Positions 27,227 to 38,079 of a DNA stretch of 64,000 nucleotides are shown here, one piece after another. Each line of letters opens with the position of its first letter. Position 1 is the first letter of the stretch. The stretch is from the NCBI GenBank assembly GCA_963754285.1, contig CAVWFN010000014.1, forward strand, positions 1 to 64,000. Reading direction: 5' to 3'. Under the pieces are notes generated by a model that was not told the DNA's origin, ran no database searches, and was given only the letters and a program-made list of their open reading frames with translations. The stretch is from RYN-133 sp963754285. GTDB taxonomy: Bacteria > Actinomycetota > Actinomycetes > Mycobacteriales > Jatrophihabitantaceae. Both the position numbers and the translations under genes were made by a program.

Positions 27227-27251
27227 AACCCTCAACCTGCACGTGAGGGTT
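27227..27251. promoter_or_regulatory. Inverted repeat, candidate MerR operator
   Basis: AACCCTCA (27227-27234) and TGAGGGTT (27244-27251) form a perfect 8-bp inverted repeat with a 9-bp spacer. It lies 18 bp upstream of a candidate -35 element and about 130 bp before a merR gene, so autoregulation is plausible. It is not followed by a T tract and begins 10 bp after the nuclease stop. Confidence 0.5.
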
Positions 27252-27268
27252 ATTGTCGGCGCGTCGCG

Positions 27269-27298
27269 TTGACCCGTCCGGGGGGCGAGCCCTACCGT
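27269..27298 (+). promoter_or_regulatory. Candidate promoter of the second merR gene
   Basis: TTGACC (27269-27274), an 18-bp spacer and TACCGT (27293-27298) resemble a housekeeping-sigma promoter, giving a leader of roughly 75 bp before the ATG at 27383. Confidence 0.45.
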
Positions 27299-27382
27299 CA
27301 GGTGTCCGCGAATCACGCGCATGGTATTCACCCCGAACGGGTCGCGCGCTGACCGCCGGGCAGCGGGGGTAGGAGGCCGAGA

Positions 27383-27997
<615 letters not shown>

Positions 27998-28001
27998 AAC
28001 A

Positions 28002-28046
28002 CTCCCGAGGACAGTCCCGGCATCTGGGCCGGGAGTCCCTCGGGAG
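28002..28046 (+). terminator. Long imperfect hairpin after merR, overlapping the kinase RBS
   Basis: CTCCCGAGG (28002-28010) pairs with CCTCGGGAG (28038-28046), and nested inside TCCCGGC (28015-28021) pairs with GCCGGGA (28028-28034). No T tract follows. The 3' arm runs into the GGGAGGGG ribosome-binding site of the histidine kinase gene, so the structure may limit its translation as well as, or instead of, ending transcription. Confidence 0.6.
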
Positions 28047-28056
28047 GGGCGGCTTG

Positions 28057-30090
28057 GTGAAGGCGGCGAACGACACCGTCCCGCGGCGTATCGGCCGCGT
28101 GGCGATCGGCGTGCTGCTCGCCGTCCTGGTCGTCGGCACCATCGCCACGTGGTCGCTGCTTCGCTCGACAAACGAGGTTGATCGGCTCGCATCCGGCTAC
28201 GGCCCGGCCGACGATGCCAACGCCAGCGCGCTCACCTACATGCTCGACGTCGAGACCGCGATCCGCGGGTACGCGCTGACCGGTAATCCGGCCTCGCTCG
28301 GCCCGTATCACCGCGCGATCGGCCGCGTGCTGCCGACGATCGACGCGGTGCGCACCGACACTCACTCGGTCGGCGACAGTTCGCTCGACGGTGTGATCGC
28401 GCAGGAGCGTCGGGTGGCGCAGGCGTGGCTCTCGCACGTCGGACGCCCCGCCGCGCGAAGTGTCGTCGACGCACGGCACGAGGCGCAGACGACCTCGGCG
28501 CGATTGCGCTTCGACGCGTTCCGCCGTGCGAACGCCGCGGTCGCCGTGCGCCTGGACACGACGCGCAAGAACCTGCGCTCGGACACCGAAGCGCTGTCGA
28601 ACTGGATCGTCCCCATCGCGGTTGTTGCCGTGGTGCTCGTCCTGCTCGTGTCGGGGTACTTCACCTTCCGAACCGCGCGATCGGTCTCGCGTCCGCTGAC
28701 CGCACTCTCGTCGGTGGTGCGCCGGCTCGAGGACGGCGATCTGTCGGCCCGGGCCGACGAATCGCTCGGGCCCGTCGAGGTGCGCGCGGCATCGCTCGCG
28801 GTGAACAGTCTCGCGTCCGAACGCAGCCGCACTGCTGACCAACAACGCCTGGACGACCGGCTGCGGATGGAGGTGCGCGAACTCACCGCGGCGGTGCGCA
28901 TCGGTCAGGACGCGCAGGCGGTCGGGCGCACCCTGGTCGCCGGACTGGGCCGGGTGTTCGCGCTGGACGTCGCCTGGCTGATCACGTTCGACGACGGCCG
29001 CGTTCCGGTGTTGAGCGAGCGCTGGCGTCGCGAGGACAGGCAGCCGCAGCGTCCGAGTGCCGGCGAGGACGAACTGGTGCTGCACGGGCTGGCCAACCGG
29101 CTCTGGCATGCCGGGACCGTGGTCGGTATCTCCGATCACGAGACCCAGAGCACGGGCGAGCGGATCGACCCCGTCGCGCAGGTGGGCCCCGCACGCGCGT
29201 CGGCCATCGCGGCGATCGGTGAAGGCAACTCGGCGCTCGGCTTGCTGTGGCTGGCGTCGACGTCCGGCCCGCGGACGTGGACCAGCGCCGAACTCGGACT
29301 CATCCAGCACGTCGCGGGCGAGCTCGCGCAAAGCCTCGTGCAGAACCACGTCCTCTCGCAGCAGCGTGCAGCGATGCGCCGGCTTCGCGAGGCCGACGAG
29401 GCCAAGACGGCGCTGGTGTCGACGGTGTCGCACGAGCTGCGCACGCCGTTGACCTCGATCATCGGCTACCTCGACCTGCTGCTCGACACCTACGGCCGCG
29501 AGCTCGACGGCGATCTCGTCGAGATGCTCCATGTCGTCGAGCGCAACGCGACCCGGCTGCGGTCCATGATCGAGGACCTGCTGCGCCAGTCCGAACTCGA
29601 GGCCGAGCGCCGTCTGACCGCGCTCGACCGCGTCGACCTGGCGATGGTGCTCGATGACGTGCGCGAGACGATCGCGCCGTTGGCGGACAACGCTGAACTC
29701 GAGCTCGAGGTTCGCCGTCCCGATTTCGGCTCGGTGATCGTCGAAGGTGACGAACGCGAGCTGACCCAGGCACTGGTCAATCTCGCGGCGAACGCGGTGA
29801 AGTTCACCAAGCCCGGCGGCCGGATCACGGTGTCGGCCGGCCGCGACGCCGACGGGGTCGAGATCCGGGTGAGTGACTCGGGAATCGGGATCCCGCAGGA
29901 CGAGATCCCGCATCTGTTCGAACGGTTCTTCCGTGCCCGCAACGCGCGCTCGGCAGTGATCCCGGGGACGGGGCTGGGGTTGTCGATCGTGGCCGACATC
30001 GTGGCGCGCCACCACGGCAAGATCGATGTGCAATCGACGCTGGGGGCGGGGACGAGTTTCCTGATCCGGTTCCCGCTCGTCGAGAGCTGA
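28057..30090 (+). CDS. Orphan sensor histidine kinase (CHASE3-HAMP-GAF-HisKA-HATPase)
   Basis: A membrane-bound kinase of 677 residues. Two membrane segments (IGVLLAVLVVGTIATWSLL near 15; WIVPIAVVAVVLVLLVSGYF near 190) flank an extracellular CHASE3-like helical domain with a TAIRGYALTGNPASL motif. HAMP (to 265) and a GAF-like domain (270-430) follow. The phosphoacceptor is His459 in VSTVSHELRTPLTSIIGYLDLL; the ATPase has N-box NLAANAVKFT, G1 DSGIGIP, F-box LFERFFRA and G2 GTGLGLSIV. No response regulator is adjacent. GTG 28057 follows GGGAGGGG. Confidence 0.92.
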   Translation: MKAANDTVPRRIGRVAIGVLLAVLVVGTIATWSLLRSTNEVDRLASGYGPADDANASALTYMLDVETAIRGYALTGNPASLGPYHRAIGRVLPTIDAVRTDTHSVGDSSLDGVIAQERRVAQAWLSHVGRPAARSVVDARHEAQTTSARLRFDAFRRANAAVAVRLDTTRKNLRSDTEALSNWIVPIAVVAVVLVLLVSGYFTFRTARSVSRPLTALSSVVRRLEDGDLSARADESLGPVEVRAASLAVNSLASERSRTADQQRLDDRLRMEVRELTAAVRIGQDAQAVGRTLVAGLGRVFALDVAWLITFDDGRVPVLSERWRREDRQPQRPSAGEDELVLHGLANRLWHAGTVVGISDHETQSTGERIDPVAQVGPARASAIAAIGEGNSALGLLWLASTSGPRTWTSAELGLIQHVAGELAQSLVQNHVLSQQRAAMRRLREADEAKTALVSTVSHELRTPLTSIIGYLDLLLDTYGRELDGDLVEMLHVVERNATRLRSMIEDLLRQSELEAERRLTALDRVDLAMVLDDVRETIAPLADNAELELEVRRPDFGSVIVEGDERELTQALVNLAANAVKFTKPGGRITVSAGRDADGVEIRVSDSGIGIPQDEIPHLFERFFRARNARSAVIPGTGLGLSIVADIVARHHGKIDVQSTLGAGTSFLIRFPLVES

Positions 30091-30133
30091 TCGATCGCCG
30101 TCGGCTGGTACCGTCGAAGGCGGCCGTCGATCC

Positions 30134-30214
30134 CGCGTGGGAGAGCTGTCAGGCAGTCAGGACAGCGCCGAAGGGGCAACCTCCCCGGAACCTCTCAGGC
30201 ACCAGGACCACGCG
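30134..30214 (+). ncRNA. Glycine riboswitch aptamer (single)
   Basis: The leader of gcvP contains the glycine aptamer consensus: P1 GCGTGG (30135-30140) pairing with CCACGC (30208-30213), GGGAGAGCTGTC, the conserved CGCCGAAGGGGCAA core, CTCTCAGGCA and AGGACC. Only one full aptamer is recognisable. The downstream 90 bases (CAGGCC at 30218 able to pair with GGCCTG near 30274) probably form the expression platform. Glycine binding would turn on glycine cleavage. Confidence 0.93.
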
Positions 30215-30304
30215 GAGCAGGCCAGTCTGAAGGGCTCGTCCCGACAGGAGGGGAAGCCGCACGCCGGCCTGGTGTGAGGTCTTCTGCCTGACGTTGGAGA
30301 GCCC

Positions 30305-33188
<2,884 letters not shown>

Positions 33189-33210
33189 CGCTCCGCCGTC
33201 CAGCTGGTCG

Positions 33211-33282
33211 GACTTTGCACCCGGCAATGTCGCTGACAGCGGCTGATCTGACCATCCGAGCAACTTTGCTGGGTGCAAAGTC
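33211..33282. repeat. 17-bp inverted repeat downstream of gcvP
   Basis: GACTTTGCACCCGGCAA (33211-33227) pairs with TTGCTGGGTGCAAAGTC (33266-33282) with one G-T wobble, separated by 38 bp. It begins 22 bp after the expected gcvP stop and lies between convergent genes, so it could be a bidirectional terminator, or the ends of a small palindromic repeat element. Confidence 0.65.
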
Positions 33283-33306
33283 GAGCGCCGGCGGCGTATG
33301 ACCGAC

Positions 33307-33952
33307 TCAGCGCCGGGCCACTCCACGGATTGTCGGCCGCACGGTCGGCAAGGCGCGCGGCATCGGTTCGTGGACGAGCTGCTCGACGGTCAACGCCGAA
33401 TCGGCGAGCAGTTGCTCCGTGCGCCGGTTCGGATGGCAGCCGGCGGCGAAGTACCGGTGCGGCAACTCGACGGCGTCCTGGAAGCGGGCGAGCCACGGGT
33501 TGTCGACGCTGCGGACGTGCTCCATGAACAGGTATGCCCCACCCGGCTTGAGCACGCGCGCGATCTCGGCCAGCGCCGCGCGCGGATCGGGAATCGAGCA
33601 GTGCACGAAGGTGGCGGCGACCGTGTCGAAGCTCGCGTCGTCGAAAGGCAACTCCTCGGCGCCCGTGCGCACCAACTCATACGTTCCGACTGCCGGCGGC
33701 CGGGTCGGCGAGCTCGGTGCGCAGGTGCCTGATCATGTGCGGGCTCGGCTCGGTGACGACCAGCTCGGTGACCGAACTCGGGTAGTGCGCAAGGTTGTGG
33801 CCGCCCCCGGCGCCGATCTCGAGCGTGCGGCCCCGCGCGGCTGACAGCAGGTCGGCGCGCCGCTCACCTTGCCCAGCGCGTTCGGACAGCCCGATCAGGA
33901 CGGGGTAGTACAGCGCGAAGAAGCGCTCGTTGAGCCCCAGCGGATCGCGCAC
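33307..33952 (-). pseudogene. Class I SAM methyltransferase, frameshifted
   Basis: Two adjacent frames make one methyltransferase. The first (GTG 33952) has RTLEIGAGGGHNLAHYPSSV, LVVTEPSPHMIRHLR and then stops at 33677 after a nonsense tail. The second supplies VRTGAEELPFDDASFDTVAATFVHC and VLKPGGAYLFMEHVRS. Removing one base from GGG 33702-33704 joins them through PPAVGTYELVRTG, a normal UbiE-like continuation. The gene starts 3 bp after the peroxidase stop, so it belongs to that operon. The shift is either real decay or a sequence error. Confidence 0.85.
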
Positions 33953-33955
33953 CGG

Positions 33956-34450
33956 TCAGCTTGCGAGCATGGCATCGATCGCTTCGCGCACCTCGGGCGC
34001 GTCCGGCTCGGTACGCGGACCGAACCGGGCGACGACGCTGCCGTCGGCGGCAACGAGGAACTTCTCGAAGTTCCACTTGATGTCGCCGGCCTCGCCGGTC
34101 TCGTCGGCGACCGACGTGAGCTGCTCGTAGATCGGGTCACGCGACTCGCCATTGACGTCGATCTTGTCCGACATCGGGAACGTGACGCCGTAGGTCGCCG
34201 AGCAGAACTCCTGGATCTCGTCCGCCGAACCTGGCTCCTGACCGCCGAACTGGTTGCAGGGGAACCCGACAACCGTGAAACCGCGGCCGGCAAGTTCCTC
34301 GTGCAGCGCTTCGAGCTTCGTGTACTGCGGGGTGAGTCCGCACTTGCTCGCGACGTTGACTACCAGCGCTGCCTTGCCACCGGTGAAGTCACCGAAGGTG
34401 GTGCGGTCGCCCGCAAGTGTGGTGACGGAAAGGTCGAGCAGATCGCTCAT
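33956..34450 (-). CDS. Glutathione-peroxidase-family thiol peroxidase
   Basis: A 164-residue GPx-fold enzyme with Cys37 in NVASKCGLTPQY (Cys replacing selenocysteine), the GFPCNQFGGQEPG motif, and Trp/Asn in KWNFEKFLV completing the catalytic tetrad. Cys83 in EIQEFCSATYGVTFP is the typical resolving cysteine of thioredoxin-dependent members, so a thioredoxin or mycothiol-linked reductant is more likely than glutathione. It overlaps the upstream gene by 4 bp. Confidence 0.92.
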   Translation of the reverse strand: MSDLLDLSVTTLAGDRTTFGDFTGGKAALVVNVASKCGLTPQYTKLEALHEELAGRGFTVVGFPCNQFGGQEPGSADEIQEFCSATYGVTFPMSDKIDVNGESRDPIYEQLTSVADETGEAGDIKWNFEKFLVAADGSVVARFGPRTEPDAPEVREAIDAMLAS

Positions 34451-34863
34451 GTACGTGCTCCTTCATGTCCGGTAAGGCGAATGAGTTCGGCCTGCATACG
34501 CGGCATCAGCGCCTGCAGACCCTTGATCGGACGCACCATCACAGTGAACCCGGTCAACTTTCCTGAGTCGTTCCAACGGATCATGTCGACTCCATGGACG
34601 ACGACACCGTCGAGATCTGCCTCGAACTCGAGCACCGCACTCGAGTCGGTGTACCACTCGTCGACGTAGCGCAGCGTCGGTCCGAGCACCGCGATCGCTG
34701 CCGTCAAGTACATCGTCGTTGCCGCCCGTCCCTGCTGCGGAGCGAACACGGCGGGTGATCGGAAGACGACGTCGTCGGCGAGCAACGTCGCCAGCAGGGA
34801 CGCATCGCGCGTCTTCGCGACGTCGAGCCATGCGCGCAGCGGATCGGGCCGCATCGCGGTCAT
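34447..34863 (-). CDS. NTF2/SnoaL-like protein
   Basis: A 138-residue alpha+beta barrel-type protein: LRAWLDVAKTRDASLLATLLADDVVFRSPAVF, LEFEADLDGVVVHGVDMIRWNDSGKLTGFTVMVRPIKGLQALMPRM. This is the SnoaL/NTF2-like pattern of small cone-shaped proteins that include isomerases and hydrolases; many have no known substrate. First gene of an operon with the peroxidase and the methyltransferase. Confidence 0.82.
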   Translation of the reverse strand: MTAMRPDPLRAWLDVAKTRDASLLATLLADDVVFRSPAVFAPQQGRAATTMYLTAAIAVLGPTLRYVDEWYTDSSAVLEFEADLDGVVVHGVDMIRWNDSGKLTGFTVMVRPIKGLQALMPRMQAELIRLTGHEGART

Positions 34864-35176
34864 CGCGGTTCAGTCACTTCGAGCGCGCGAGCAGTCACAC
34901 CCTGCACACTATTCATGCCCGCCAACTCGTCCTGCTCCGGCGACTCACTCCTGCTCGTCGTTCTCGGCGATTTTGCTACCAGCAGGTGCGCGGCCAGGCC
35001 GAGTCCGCGCTGGGTGCCGCGGTGCCGGACGCCAGCCGTGATGACGGGCGCGCGTGCGGGATCGCGTGATCATCGACTGGGTGAACTGAGCTGCGCTCAT
35101 CGACGTGGTCATCAACGAGGATCGCCTGCTCGCAGCATCCGAAGCTGGGCCTGGGCGGCCGGCAGAAGAGGTTGCC
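34864..35176. other. Intergenic region, no supported gene
   Basis: These 313 bp separate divergent genes and must hold their promoters. The frames on both strands are short, lack ribosome-binding sites and resemble no family. No strong hairpin or repeat was seen. Confidence 0.6.
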
Positions 35177-35746
35177 ATGAGCACGGCTCCATTACTCAAC
35201 CACGGTCGTAACTTCGTGTGGGTCGCTCGGCTCAAGGCCAGACGGCGTCTTGCGCCGGCGGCCCGTCACCGGAGTTTCCGACCACCGACCTGCACGTCGA
35301 GCGAGCGAGTACTGATTCGAGTCGCCTTCGACGGCGGCGACGGCGGCGCAATCGGTACTGACGCCGCGGTGCACCTTCGCGACGGAAGTGGGCGTTGGCG
35401 TCGCATCGGGTGGAACGAGATCGCCTCGGCACAGTGGTCCCGAGCGTCCGCGGACACCGTGCTCCGGTTGTGGACGGATGCCGACGGTGGTGCGCGGACG
35501 CGGCTGCCCACTGGCGAGCGGTTCTGCGCTTTCGCTGCCGAGCGGGTGTCCTCAACGCAACTGCTCACCTGCCGCGTCGAACTCATCGGCGCCGTCGGCG
35601 CCGCGGTGACCGCGGTGACGGGCTCAGTCGATGACTCGGTTATCTGGCACGTGCGGCTCGATCCCGGGATCGACGTGGACGATCCCGCAATCGCGTCCGC
35701 GCTCGACAGTGCGCTTGCTGAGATGGGTGCCATTGCCGGTTGCTGA
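35177..35746 (+). CDS. Hypothetical actinobacterial protein
   Basis: The 189-residue frame has a strand-rich core: RVLIRVAFDGGDGGAIGTDAAVHLRDGSGRWRRIGWNEIASAQWSR, VLRLWTDADGG, and VSSTQLLTCRVELIG, ending with helical DDPAIASALDSALAEMGAI. The pattern of an initial value, a genotype-like WRRIGWNEIASAQW and a repeated strand recalls a conserved actinobacterial family of unknown function. ATG 35177 follows AGAAGAGG; GTG 35105 would add 24 residues. The start is uncertain. Confidence 0.65.
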   Translation: MSTAPLLNHGRNFVWVARLKARRRLAPAARHRSFRPPTCTSSERVLIRVAFDGGDGGAIGTDAAVHLRDGSGRWRRIGWNEIASAQWSRASADTVLRLWTDADGGARTRLPTGERFCAFAAERVSSTQLLTCRVELIGAVGAAVTAVTGSVDDSVIWHVRLDPGIDVDDPAIASALDSALAEMGAIAGC

Positions 35747-35911
35747 GCTCCTTCGATCGCGCGGGCGGTAGGCCGTCTGATCTGAACCGCGCAGTTGTTG
35801 GCGCCGTAGGACAGACGGCAGGCCAGATCGCTTCATCGCGTGCGCGCGTACGTTGATGGAGTGGTCGACCGGTCCACAGGGCCAGTGGCCACAGCGGTAG
35901 GGAGTCCTGCA

Positions 35912-36109
35912 ATGCGCAAGCCTGCGTTGGTAGTCGTCGGCGTGGTGATCGCGTTGGCCGGGTTGCTCTTTACTCTGCAGGGTGTCGGTCTCATCAAGGG
36001 CAGCGCGATGAGCAACACGACGTTCTGGACGGTGGGTGGCCCGGTCGTCATTGTTGTGGGTGTGTTGGTGGCCGGTATCGGTGTCCGCGGTCGCGGACGT
36101 GGCCGGTAA
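35912..36109 (+). CDS. Small two-helix membrane protein
   Basis: A 65-residue protein with two membrane segments (ALVVVGVVIALAGLLFTLQGVG and TFWTVGGPVVIVVGVLVAGIG) joined by a short loop containing KGSAMSNTT, and an Arg-rich tail. Proteins of this kind are common in actinobacteria and uncharacterised. The ATG follows a GGGAG site. It lies 29 bp before the molybdo-oxidoreductase gene and may be co-transcribed. Confidence 0.75.
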   Translation: MRKPALVVVGVVIALAGLLFTLQGVGLIKGSAMSNTTFWTVGGPVVIVVGVLVAGIGVRGRGRGR

Positions 36110-36138
36110 GTCAACCCTCGTGGCCGCATGGGACGACC

Positions 36139-36825
36139 ATGAGTGACGAACCGCGGGGCTCGCCTGTCGGACGTCGCACGATTCTGGGCGTTGTCGGGTT
36201 GGGCGTTGTCGGGGTGCTCGGCGGCAACTGGGCGCAGAACGCGCTCGCTCGCTTGCTCGGTCCGCTGGAGAACCGCGACCCGACCGGATTGATCGCGCTC
36301 TTTCCGCTCGGTGATGCGTTTCGGTTCTATTCGGTCACCGGCTCCGTGCCGACGCGCACGACCGCCACCTACCGACTCGATGTCTCAGGCCTGGTCGCGC
36401 ATCCGACGACCTACTCGTATGCGGATCTGCGCGCGATGAAGCAGACGGCGTTCGTGCGCGACTTCCAGTGCGTGACGGGTTGGCGCGTTCCGCAGGTGCA
36501 GTGGAGCGGCGTGCCGCTGTCGGCGGTGTTGGACCGAGCCGGCCCGACCGGCACCGCCACAGCGGTCCGATTCCGCTCCTTCGACGGCACCTACACCGAA
36601 TCGATGACGCTGGCCGAGGCCCGCGGATCGGAAGTGATCATCGCGTTGGAGATGCTCGGCGCGCCGGTCACGCATGACCACGGCGGCCCGGTTCGGATGT
36701 ACGCGGCGTCCATGTACGGATACAAGAGCACCAAGTGGCTCTCTGGTATCGAACTGACCCACGAGGAGATACCCGGCTACTGGGAAACGCGGGGCTACCC
36801 CATCGACGGCACCATCCAGAATTAG
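36139..36825 (+). CDS. Molybdopterin-dependent oxidoreductase, sulfite-oxidase/MsrP-like, Tat-exported
   Basis: A twin-arginine-type leader (GRRTILGVVGLGVVGVLGG) opens a sulfite-oxidase-fold domain: YRLDVSGLVAHPTTYSYADLRAM, the Mo-ligand Cys in RDFQCVTGWRVPQVQWSGVPLSAVL, and VRMYAASMYGYKSTKWLSGIEL. The domain resembles MsrP/YedY, which repairs methionine sulfoxide in periplasmic proteins. The next gene encodes a membrane cytochrome that fits as electron donor. The substrate is inferred from family only. Confidence 0.88.
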   Translation: MSDEPRGSPVGRRTILGVVGLGVVGVLGGNWAQNALARLLGPLENRDPTGLIALFPLGDAFRFYSVTGSVPTRTTATYRLDVSGLVAHPTTYSYADLRAMKQTAFVRDFQCVTGWRVPQVQWSGVPLSAVLDRAGPTGTATAVRFRSFDGTYTESMTLAEARGSEVIIALEMLGAPVTHDHGGPVRMYAASMYGYKSTKWLSGIELTHEEIPGYWETRGYPIDGTIQN

Positions 36826-36841
36826 CAGACGACCAGCCATC

Positions 36842-37471
36842 ATGACGCCACCACGTCCCGAGCCGCCGGGCACACTGCGTCGATTCGGCCGTATCGAGCG
36901 GGCGGTGCATTGGACCGTCGCCGCATTGATGATCGTCTGCATCATCACTGCAGCGATCCTCTACAACGGCGCTCTCGCGATTCGCGTCGGGCACCGTCAG
37001 ACAATCGAGCTGATCCACGTCTATTGCGGCTTCGCCCTGCCGATACCGATCCTGCTCGGCCTCGTCTCGAGGACCTACCGGGCCGATCTGGGTCGCCTGA
37101 ACCGCTTCGCGCCCTCGGACTGGCGCTGGTTGCGCTCGCGGCGCCGGCGTGCCGGGACGATCCGCGTCGGCAAGTTCAACGCGGGTCAGAAGCTCAATGC
37201 CGCGCTCACGGCCGGCGCGATCCTGGTTCTGCTCGGAACAGGCACATTGATGTACTTCGTCGGGCTGGTTCGGCTGTCCTGGCGCACCGGAGCCACGTTC
37301 GTGCACGACTGGTTCGCGCTCGGCCTCGGGCTACTGGTCCTCGGGCACATCTACTTCGCCATCAAGGACGCTGAAGCACGCCGAGGCATGCGCACCGGCC
37401 ACGTCTCGATCGGCTGGGCCGAGCGCGAGCACGCCGAGTGGGCCGAAGATGAGCTGAAATCCCGGCAGTGA
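36842..37471 (+). CDS. Membrane cytochrome b (cytochrome b561/FdnI type)
   Basis: A 209-residue protein with four membrane segments, starting ERAVHWTVAALMIVCIITAAILY. Candidate haem-ligand histidines are in RAVHW, LIHVYCG, TFVHDWFALG and LVLGHIYFAIKD. KFNAGQKLNAALTAGAILVLLGTG is typical of formate-dehydrogenase-gamma-like cytochromes. It starts 16 bp after the molybdo-enzyme, and the two likely form an electron-transfer pair comparable to MsrPQ though with a different cytochrome type. Confidence 0.88.
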   Translation: MTPPRPEPPGTLRRFGRIERAVHWTVAALMIVCIITAAILYNGALAIRVGHRQTIELIHVYCGFALPIPILLGLVSRTYRADLGRLNRFAPSDWRWLRSRRRRAGTIRVGKFNAGQKLNAALTAGAILVLLGTGTLMYFVGLVRLSWRTGATFVHDWFALGLGLLVLGHIYFAIKDAEARRGMRTGHVSIGWAEREHAEWAEDELKSRQ

Positions 37472-37590
37472 TGATCTGCATGGCGCGGCTCGGCCCGGTC
37501 CGCCGCCGTTTGTGCAAGCACCGGTTCTGACTCAACAGAACGGTGGTTTGGCGCGTTGAACATCGGGATTATCTCCACGGGCGGGAGCCG

Positions 37591-38079
37591 ATGACGTTCG
37601 ACGAGTTCACCAGGCAGCGGCTGCCCGGGTTGGCACGGTTCGCGGCGATGATCTGTGTCGATCGTGGCCTTGCCGAGGATGTCGTTCAGGAGGTCCTTCT
37701 GCGCGTGCACCGACGGTGGGCTGAGATCGACCGGCTCGCTCATCCTGATGCGTATGTGCGCCGGATGATCGTCAACGAGTACCTATCGTGGAAGCGGAAA
37801 TGGGCTCGGGTGGTACCGACCGAGATCGTGCCGGAGAACGAGATCGGTGCGGACCCTTTCGACCAACTCGGCGACCGCGCACAGTTGGCGGCCGAGATGG
37901 TCCGGTTGCCACGGCGCCAACGTGTGGTCGTGGTCCTGCGGTTCTACGGCGGCCTGAGCGACGCTGAGATCGCGGCCGACTTGGGCTGCAGTCAAGGCAC
38001 CGTCCGCTCCCACATGTCCCGGGCGTTGGCGACGCTGCGGGTCCAACTTGATGTACCGAGCGAGGTGGATGAGCGATGA
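37591..38079 (+). CDS. SigE-family ECF RNA polymerase sigma factor
   Basis: A 162-residue ECF sigma factor close in type to the one at 19.2 kb. Region 2: FDEFTRQRLPGLARFAAMICVDRGLAEDVVQEVLLRVHRRWAEI and YVRRMIVNEYLSWKRK; region 4: LPRRQRVVVVLRFYGGLSDAEIAADLGCSQGTVRSHMSRALATLR. ATG 37591 has a GGGAG site; the upstream GTG 37543 is unlikely. The stop overlaps the next gene by 4 bp. Confidence 0.9.
   Translation: MTFDEFTRQRLPGLARFAAMICVDRGLAEDVVQEVLLRVHRRWAEIDRLAHPDAYVRRMIVNEYLSWKRKWARVVPTEIVPENEIGADPFDQLGDRAQLAAEMVRLPRRQRVVVVLRFYGGLSDAEIAADLGCSQGTVRSHMSRALATLRVQLDVPSEVDER

Noticed and set aside
30215..30300. Second glycine aptamer
   Set aside because: The conserved core motifs of the aptamer are absent from this stretch; more likely the expression platform.
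35860..35895. Isolated GTCCACA and GCCACA near the small membrane gene
   Set aside because: One or two copies only, without regular spacing; expected by chance.
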